Shown here piece after piece: positions 58,574 through 64,000 of a stretch of DNA of 64,000 bases. The position numbers and the translations under genes are program-made. The notes under the pieces were generated by a model, which was not told the DNA's origin, did no database searches, and was given only the letters and a program-made list of their open reading frames with translations. Origin of the DNA: Rhodococcus pyridinivorans (GTDB taxonomy: Bacteria; Actinomycetota; Actinomycetes; Mycobacteriales; Mycobacteriaceae); NCBI RefSeq assembly GCF_900105195.1, contig NZ_FNRX01000001.1, positions 81,213 to 145,212 of the forward strand, written 5' to 3'. Position 1 is the first letter of the stretch. Each line of letters starts with the position of its first letter.

Positions 58574-59527
58574 CTAGAAGTCGAGGTCGAGGGTGGGTCG
58601 GCTGCGAGGCGCGTCCACGGGTGGAGTCACAGGACCCGGCGTGGAGGTATTGGCGGAGAAGTCGTGAACAGAGCGTGGGTGCGCGGACATGGCGGCGGTG
58701 ATAGCGCGCAGATCAACACCGTGGTCGATGGCCGGACCGGCGGGAACAGGATCGACCACCTCGGTGATCGCCATGTCCAGCACGTCGCGCATCAGGCCGG
58801 TGTCGCCGTTCTGCATGTACTCGAAACGTCCCCAGACGAACTGCTCACGCAGGTCCCCGACCAGGGGGTTCTGCTTCAGCTCGGTCTTGCTGACGGCTTG
58901 GAAGCGATCGGTGTCGAGCCTGTAACCGGCTTCGGCGGACAGTTGCCGGAAAAAGGCGAATTGAGTACGGGTGTTGCCCTCACGAAATGGATGGACGAAG
59001 TTTATCCGCAGCCACACTGTGGTCAGTTCGCCGATGAAGTCGCTGCGGGCAAGTCCGCGCAGATTGTCTTTAACAGCGATGCGGTCGAGAACGACTTTAG
59101 CGGCCTGAGGGACTTCGCGGGCCTTGAAATACTTGTGCGGAATTTCGGTGACGCGGTTTTGCCCGTTGCGGATGGCGGCGACGTCCGGCCCCCACTTGAC
59201 CATCGGCCAGTCCTGCGGGGCAGTGCGTAGTTGCCCGGCCCAAGGGTAGACGTCCTGAAACAGGTGGTAGTGAGTGCGCTGGAAGTGATCCAGGTCGTAG
59301 CGGCCCGGGAGGGGTCGTTCGGTCAGTTCCCGCATTCGCTGGTAAGACGCGATGCCTTCGGCGCGGTGCACGGTCTGGGCGTCCGGGAAGCCGTGCGGCC
59401 ACCGGTCTGATTGCAGGACCAGGTTCTTCATCACGGCGCGGCTGATGTCGGGCATCTCGTCCGGGGTCCATTCGATCGTGTCGGGAATGAAGTAGTCCAG
59501 CCACTCTTGTGAATATCGCGGGGTCAT
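58574..59527 (-). CDS. Fic-domain AMP-transferase toxin with C-terminal HPRSV motif
   Basis: 317 residues. The Fic core motif is HPFREGNTRTQ near residue 181 (canonical HPFx[D/E]GNGR; here Thr replaces the second Gly), with the upstream flap and VYPWAGQLRT helix typical of VbhT-like Fic proteins. It should transfer AMP from ATP to a target protein. About 80 residues after the Fic fold contain AAMSAHPRSVHDFSAN (58667-58681 encodes HPRSV), resembling the tails of the proteins at 23518 and 57170. A VbhA-like antitoxin precedes it by 1 nt. The tail position recalls VbhT, where a delivery domain follows Fic. Confidence 0.9.
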   Translation of the reverse strand: MTPRYSQEWLDYFIPDTIEWTPDEMPDISRAVMKNLVLQSDRWPHGFPDAQTVHRAEGIASYQRMRELTERPLPGRYDLDHFQRTHYHLFQDVYPWAGQLRTAPQDWPMVKWGPDVAAIRNGQNRVTEIPHKYFKAREVPQAAKVVLDRIAVKDNLRGLARSDFIGELTTVWLRINFVHPFREGNTRTQFAFFRQLSAEAGYRLDTDRFQAVSKTELKQNPLVGDLREQFVWGRFEYMQNGDTGLMRDVLDMAITEVVDPVPAGPAIDHGVDLRAITAAMSAHPRSVHDFSANTSTPGPVTPPVDAPRSRPTLDLDF

Positions 59528-59528
59528 T

Positions 59529-59717
59529 TCAGTCGATCTCGTAGCCGGCTTCGCGGGCGAGTATTTTGCTGATCTCTTCGAAGGTCTTGGTTCCCCGGAT
59601 CAGATCAACCAACAGTTCCTTGTCGCCGTCGCTCATCTGGCGACCTTCGATCGCCATGATCGGTTCCATGTCGGCAATATCTGCGCGGGCTTCAGCTTCG
59701 GTGATGTGCGGGTCCAC
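59529..59717 (-). CDS. VbhA-like Fic antitoxin
   Basis: 62 residues from GTG 59717. Helical; ITEAEARADIADMEPIMAIE then GRQMSDGD matches the VbhA/FicA layout, in which a helix with (S/T)xxxE(G/N) inserts into the Fic active site. Glu-Gly are present (in AIEG) but the Ser/Thr position is Ile, so the inhibitory contact may differ. The C-terminus (TFEEISKILAREAGYEID) is typical of such antitoxins. It is translated before the toxin. Confidence 0.85.
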   Translation of the reverse strand: MDPHITEAEARADIADMEPIMAIEGRQMSDGDKELLVDLIRGTKTFEEISKILAREAGYEID

Positions 59718-59741
59718 GGTGCCTTCCCTGGGGTGTGCGGT

Positions 59742-59775
59742 GATGGGGCAGGACCGGGATCGGTCCCTCCCCATC
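59742..59775 (-). terminator. Hairpin terminator after the DarB-like gene
   Basis: GATGGGG-CA-GGACCG-GGAT-CGGTCC-CT-CCCCATC, an extended stem with small internal loop, lies 26 bp past the helicase stop and before the VbhA-like gene on the same strand. Confidence 0.65.
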
Positions 59776-59801
59776 TGTGGTGTCGAGTGTGACGGTCGTG
59801 G

Positions 59802-62800
59802 TCAGACGGCGCGACCGTCGTCGTAGCCGCCCTCGTAACCGGCCTCGTACTGCCGCATCGGGTCGGTGTACTGCGGGCGCTCCGTCCCGGTGCGCGGATC
59901 GACGGGACGTAGCGGTCGAATGTCACTGGCCGCCCTCAATCCCTCTTCGAGGGTCTCGTCGAGCACATAGGTGCTCTCGGTGGCTGTCACCGCGTCGGTC
60001 GGTTCCACCACGGCATCGATCGGTTGGATAACCGCCTCGGTCGGCTCGACGACAGCATTGACTTTCTCGGAGATCTTCCGAGGAGTCACTTCGTCAACCA
60101 TGCTGGCGGTCCCGGTGACCGCTGTGACGTCGAGGCTGTCACGGCGGGCGAAGCCGGCCCGGTGGATGGCTTCGCGGCTGATGTTCTGCTCGGCGGCGAA
60201 CTTCTCGACCGCCCGTGCAGCGATACCGAATGCTTCGCTGCGGGTGTTCACGGCGTCACGTTCGACGTTGCCGCCCCCGTCCCAGACTTCGAGGTGCCAT
60301 TGCCGATCGTCCCAGCGCACTCGCGCGCCGGGCCGGCCGCTGCCCGAGTCGAAGCCGTACTGCCAGATCGCTTCGGTGTCGTCGAGGGCCACCCACGGAT
60401 CGGCCTTGCGGTTCGCCTCGCGCATCTCGGCGCCGTCGAGCCATTCTTGCCGGGCTGCGGCCATGCGCTCGGGCACCGAGGCGATGAGCTCGGCCTTGCT
60501 CATGTTCCGGTGTTCGGCCCACGCATCGGTCGGGTTCAGATCCAGAGTCCACTGCGGGTACTGCCCGTCCGCAGCCCGTCGCTGCTGGTCTTCGCGGACT
60601 CGGCGCAACGCCTCGGGAGAGTTCTCGCGGGCGTTGACTTCGAGCCGCAGTTCCTCGGCCCGCAGCTTCGCGGCCTCGAGTTCGGCCGTGTCGGTGAAGT
60701 CGAGTTCCGGCTCGGCCTCGGCCTCGGCGAGTCGGCGACGGTTGTGTTCGATCCGCGACTCGATGGTGGTGATGTGCCGGTCGGCGCGATCGGCGATCTT
60801 GCGGATGGTGGACAGCATTCCCTGCGCTCCGGTGGAGCGTTCGAGGACGTTGAAGAACCGATCCCGCTCGTACCAGGCGGTTTCCTCCCCGACGGTGACG
60901 TAGAACTGGCCGAGGATCTGGCTGTAGCCCAGGCTCAGCGGCACCCCGCCGATGACACCGAAAACCTGCTCGTCACTGCTGCGGGTCACCTCGTCTTTGA
61001 GCCGGATCAACGACCCTCGCAGGGCATCGGCCAGATCCGCAGTCTGCGAGTCGGGGATCGTGGCGTCGGGGAACGCCCACTTTTTCTGGGCACGGTCGTC
61101 GATGCCGCTCCAGGCGGCGAGCTTGCCGGCGACCTCCCGGACCTCGGGCAGCCGCTTCTCGTCGGCGGTGATCGACCGGCTCAGTGCCCGGATCGCAGCA
61201 TTGCGGGCCGCATTGGCATTGAGCACCGCATCGCGACGGGCTTCGAGTTCGGCGACCTTCTGGTCGGCTTCGACTTGCTCGACGAACACCGGATCACCCG
61301 TGGCCGCGGCCTTGCTCTGCGCCCACGAGACGGTCAGGTCCCCGCCGATGTCGTCCATGGTGGGTGGCACATCGGCCTTGCGGATCATCGACACGAAGTT
61401 CGATTTGCGGGCGACGTACTGGTACATCATCGCGTCGTAGGAGCGGCGGGCGACCATGTTGACCACGCTGACGGTCTCGTGGACGTTGCCCTGACGGATG
61501 ATGCGGCCGAGACGTTGTTCCATGTCCGCAGCCGTCCACGCCGGGTCGAGGTTGATCATCTGCTTGAGTGCCCGTTGGACGTTCAGGCCGGTGCCACCCT
61601 TCTTGGTGGAGGTCAGCAGCACCCGGATCCGCCCGTCGGCGCAGGCTTGCACCAGGCGGGCCTTGGCCCTGGGGTTGTCGTAGTCGTGCATGAAGGCAAC
61701 GTGCTCGGGTTTCATCCCTCGGGCCACCAGGGCGTCGCGCAACTCGGTGTAGAGATTGCGGGCCTTGGGGCCGGCACCGGCCTTGGGGGTGCCGCGGTCG
61801 CAGAACACCAGCTGGAACACCCCGGTCATCTCGGGGCCGTACTTGTCGGCCGGGATGTGCAGGTCGGCGTGGTCGCGGTGGACCTGCCAGATCAGGTCGG
61901 CGGCGTGCTCGACCCGGCTGTGCTGCGGGTCCGGTGCACCCAGGTTCGCCAATGACGGATACATCGTCAGATTCCGCCCGTCGGTGGCGATCTTGAGGCT
62001 GTTGTCCAGGTCCATCCGATCGCCCTGGATCTGGGACATGCGCACATCCAGATCGGCCATCGCGTCGATCGCGTCCTGTCCCATGTCGAACTCCACGATC
62101 TTCGGGGCTCCGCCGTCGAGGACGGGCAGGCGCACCGGGATCCGATCGGAGGTCACCACGTCCCGGAACTGGTCGAGCATCGCCACCAGCTGCGGGACGT
62201 TGGCGTATTCGGCCATGCGGGTTTTCATCTGGATGCGGGTGGCGGTGGTGTTCATCTCCGGCACCGACACCGGCTTGGCGAAGGTACCCGCCCAGTTGTC
62301 GATCCGTCCCAGGCCGGCCTCGTGCAGCAGGTCCGGGCGCAGGTACTTGGTCATCACCCAGATTTCCGACAGCGAATTGCTGATCGGAGTGCCGGTGGCG
62401 AAGGCGATCGCCTTGGCCGGCGCGTGCGCCATCCCCTGCTCGGCGCCCAGGGCGCGGGCCTTCTCCCGCAGATACTTGGCCTTCATCTCCAGGTCGGTGG
62501 CCCGCTGAGAGCCGTTGGTGACCGCCAGATCTGCGCTGTTGGACGGGCGGGTGAGGTTCTTGTAGTCGTGCGCCTCGTCGATGAACAAAAAGTCACACCC
62601 CGACTGTTCGAAGGTCAAGCCTTCGTCGGTGGCCTTGGCCGCGATGATCTTCTCGACCCTGGCCTCGGCGTTCTTGATCGCCTGCTCGATCTGCTTGACC
62701 GTGAACTCCGCGCCTTGACTGTTGGCGGCGTCGAGGGCCTCGCGCAGCTCACCGAGTTCGCCTTCGAGGTACTCGATCTGCGCTTCGCGGCGCATGGCGA

Positions 62801-63764
62801 TGCGACTGAACACCGACTGCGGCACGATCACCAGGTCCCAGTCCCCGACGGCGCTCTGCCCGACGAAGCGTTGCCGGTCATCGCGCCCGTCCAGGTCGGC
62901 GGCGACGAGGATGTTCGCGTTCGGATAGGCGTCGCGGGCCTCGACCGACCACTGCCCGAGCAGGTGATTGGGCACCACGATCCACGGCTGGCGGATCTGC
63001 CCGAGCCGTTTGGCTTCCATGCACGAGGCGGTGATCGTCAAGGTCTTGCCGGCCCCGACCACGTGGTCGAGCAGGATCGTCTCGTCGTGCAGGAACCGTG
63101 TCACGGCGGCGGCCTGGTAGTCGTACGGCGTGTACTTGCCGTTCATGCCGGGGAACGACTTGGTGCTGGCGTCGTGGACCGGCTTGACGTAGGAGTTGTA
63201 GCGCTCGTTGAAGATGCGGGCCAGGCGCACATAGCGGTCGCCGTCCTCCCACAGCCATTGTTCGAACCGCTCCTGCAAGGCTGCGGCCGAGGCTTGCGCC
63301 TGCTCGGTGAGCTTGACGTGGAACCGCGGCTTCGGGGAGCGTTCGAGCTCGTCGCCGGTCTTGTTGACCTGGACCGGCTTGTTGTTGGCGAGCAGCTCGA
63401 CCATCTTCACGCCCGGCAGCCGGGCACTGCCGTACTTGTCCGGGTAGCCACCGGAGAATTCGTGGCGGCTGCGCTGATCGGTGGTGATCTGCCAGTTTCC
63501 GCTGATCTGATCGTGTTCGACGGTCAGCCGGTCCGGGCGCAGCCCGAACTCCTCGACCAAGAACGCGCGGTAGTCCTCGATCGGCACCCAGGTCGCGCCG
63601 ATGCGCACCCCGATCTCGGCGGGATCCACATCCGGCGGCACCACCTCTGCCAGTGCCTCCACCAGCGGCGCGTAGCGAGGATCGTCGCCGGCTTTGATCG
63701 TCGCCCGCGCCAGCTTGTCTCGCACCTGCCCGGACAGGGCCACGGTGGCCAATTCCCCACCGGT
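59802..63764 (-). CDS. DarB-like SNF2/SF2 helicase, C-terminal part
   Basis: About 1320 codons. The helicase core carries VVGAGKT (motif I), FLFIDEAHDYKN (motif II), FATGTPISNSLSEIWVM (motif III region), then LLTSTKKGGTGLNVQ and EQRLGRIIRQGN (motifs V/VI), preceded by SGQVRDKLARA. This is the helicase half of very large methyltransferase-helicase proteins of plasmids and phages, related to P1 DarB, which protects incoming DNA from restriction. The methyltransferase half should lie to the right, outside the window. The frame joins the upstream segment only through a +1 shift near 63765. A TTG at 63752 could start an independent protein. Confidence 0.8.
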   Translation of the reverse strand, partial: TGGELATVALSGQVRDKLARATIKAGDDPRYAPLVEALAEVVPPDVDPAEIGVRIGATWVPIEDYRAFLVEEFGLRPDRLTVEHDQISGNWQITTDQRSRHEFSGGYPDKYGSARLPGVKMVELLANNKPVQVNKTGDELERSPKPRFHVKLTEQAQASAAALQERFEQWLWEDGDRYVRLARIFNERYNSYVKPVHDASTKSFPGMNGKYTPYDYQAAAVTRFLHDETILLDHVVGAGKTLTITASCMEAKRLGQIRQPWIVVPNHLLGQWSVEARDAYPNANILVAADLDGRDDRQRFVGQSAVGDWDLVIVPQSVFSRIAMRREAQIEYLEGELGELREALDAANSQGAEFTVKQIEQAIKNAEARVEKIIAAKATDEGLTFEQSGCDFLFIDEAHDYKNLTRPSNSADLAVTNGSQRATDLEMKAKYLREKARALGAEQGMAHAPAKAIAFATGTPISNSLSEIWVMTKYLRPDLLHEAGLGRIDNWAGTFAKPVSVPEMNTTATRIQMKTRMAEYANVPQLVAMLDQFRDVVTSDRIPVRLPVLDGGAPKIVEFDMGQDAIDAMADLDVRMSQIQGDRMDLDNSLKIATDGRNLTMYPSLANLGAPDPQHSRVEHAADLIWQVHRDHADLHIPADKYGPEMTGVFQLVFCDRGTPKAGAGPKARNLYTELRDALVARGMKPEHVAFMHDYDNPRAKARLVQACADGRIRVLLTSTKKGGTGLNVQRALKQMINLDPAWTAADMEQRLGRIIRQGNVHETVSVVNMVARRSYDAMMYQYVARKSNFVSMIRKADVPPTMDDIGGDLTVSWAQSKAAATGDPVFVEQVEADQKVAELEARRDAVLNANAARNAAIRALSRSITADEKRLPEVREVAGKLAAWSGIDDRAQKKWAFPDATIPDSQTADLADALRGSLIRLKDEVTRSSDEQVFGVIGGVPLSLGYSQILGQFYVTVGEETAWYERDRFFNVLERSTGAQGMLSTIRKIADRADRHITTIESRIEHNRRRLAEAEAEPELDFTDTAELEAAKLRAEELRLEVNARENSPEALRRVREDQQRRAADGQYPQWTLDLNPTDAWAEHRNMSKAELIASVPERMAAARQEWLDGAEMREANRKADPWVALDDTEAIWQYGFDSGSGRPGARVRWDDRQWHLEVWDGGGNVERDAVNTRSEAFGIAARAVEKFAAEQNISREAIHRAGFARRDSLDVTAVTGTASMVDEVTPRKISEKVNAVVEPTEAVIQPIDAVVEPTDAVTATESTYVLDETLEEGLRAASDIRPLRPVDPRTGTERPQYTDPMRQYEAGYEGGYDDGRAV

Positions 63765-63765
63765 C

Positions 63766-64000
63766 GGCGTCGTGCAGGGACGGATAGATCTTCCCCTGAG
63801 CCTGCTCGAGCGCGTCCTCGACGGACATGTTCAGCAGCTCGGCGACTCGCTGCGGCGAGATGTGTCCGAGCTCGTCGAAGCTGATCGCCAGCGCTTCGTC
63901 GACGTCGGCGGCGCTGGCGGCCTTGTCCTTGAACGGGGTGGTGTCCTCGGTGAAGATCGCCGTCTTGGTCGCCACTGCGTCGCTGCCGTCGAACTTCGAC
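63766..64000 (-). CDS. N-terminal-side segment of the DarB-like protein (partial, different frame)
   Basis: The frame is open to the right edge and reads TKTAIFTEDTTPFKDKAA, then ISFDELGHISPQRVAELL and DALEQAQGKIYPSLHDA. That is the linker between methylase and helicase in this giant family (typical wording: ALAxSxxExGxVdxxxmaxLtg). It should continue directly into TGGELATVALSGQVRDK, which lies in the next frame. One extra base near 63765 explains the break: a real mutation or a sequencing error. Function would be lost if it is real, unless the helicase restarts internally. Confidence 0.7.

Noticed and set aside
1..64000. CRISPR arrays, tRNA or rRNA genes
   Set aside because: No regularly spaced repeats and no cloverleaf or rRNA sequence was found by eye. 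The GGGTTCGAGC near 33025 resembles a T-loop but lacks pairing stems.
1..64000. Replication origin with iterons, or phage-type attachment sites
   Set aside because: No Rep or integrase gene and no clear iteron series is visible. The A+T-rich tract at 45055-45175 alone is insufficient.

Overview
The window is about 65% G+C, has many GTG starts, 4-nt ATGA/GTGA gene overlaps and actinobacterial families (SCO6880-like, DUF4192, DUF4913, DUF6668-like). It most resembles a conjugative plasmid, or a large integrative conjugative element, of a Mycobacteriales host such as Rhodococcus, Gordonia or Nocardia. No replication initiator or integrase is visible, so plasmid versus ICE cannot be settled here.

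Layout. 1-14417 is one long rightward transfer operon: two P-loop-like cytosolic proteins, two pilin-like small membrane proteins, a lipoprotein, a VirB8-like protein, a VirB6/TrbL-like channel protein, an SCO6880-like protein, the VirB4 ATPase, a three-domain cell-wall hydrolase (VirB1 analogue), a second lipoprotein, the VirD4 coupling ATPase and a DUF4913 protein. 14553-23333 is a restriction cassette: a helicase-nuclease candidate on + and a type I R-M operon (hsdM-hsdS-hsdR) on -. 23518-31037 holds the MobF relaxase, a downstream partner, a hairpin-rich candidate oriT and a divergent small operon. 31060-33212 has structured, mostly non-coding DNA, a DUF4192 gene and a serine-recombinase remnant. 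33492-44818 is a second defence/stabilisation block: HTH/PIN toxin-antitoxin pair, XRE-ImmA/IrrE pair, type IIG R-M enzyme with an HNH partner, an IS1380-like remnant and McrBC. 45287-49509 carries small accessory genes, a coiled-coil KfrA-like protein and a perfect 38-bp palindrome. 49512-57078 is a complete 7.57-kb Tn3-family transposon with 44-bp terminal inverted repeats and a TAGCC target duplication; its cargo is tetR, an MFS pump, a universal stress protein and a hotdog thioesterase. 57170-64000 has a nucleotidyltransferase toxin-antitoxin-like pair, a Fic/VbhA-like pair and a DarB-like helicase that runs off the window and appears frameshifted.

How the parts fit. The T4SS and relaxase provide transfer. 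The restriction systems, toxin-antitoxin modules and DarB-like protein would exclude rivals, stabilise the element and help it enter restricting hosts. The most unusual observation is a short C-terminal motif (H-P-R-S-V in a helical context) shared by three otherwise unrelated proteins: the protein encoded just after the relaxase, the nucleotidyltransferase and the Fic protein. By analogy with Bartonella VbhT, whose Fic domain is joined to a T4SS delivery domain, this may be a translocation tag for toxins or helpers sent through this conjugation machine. That is inference and can be tested.
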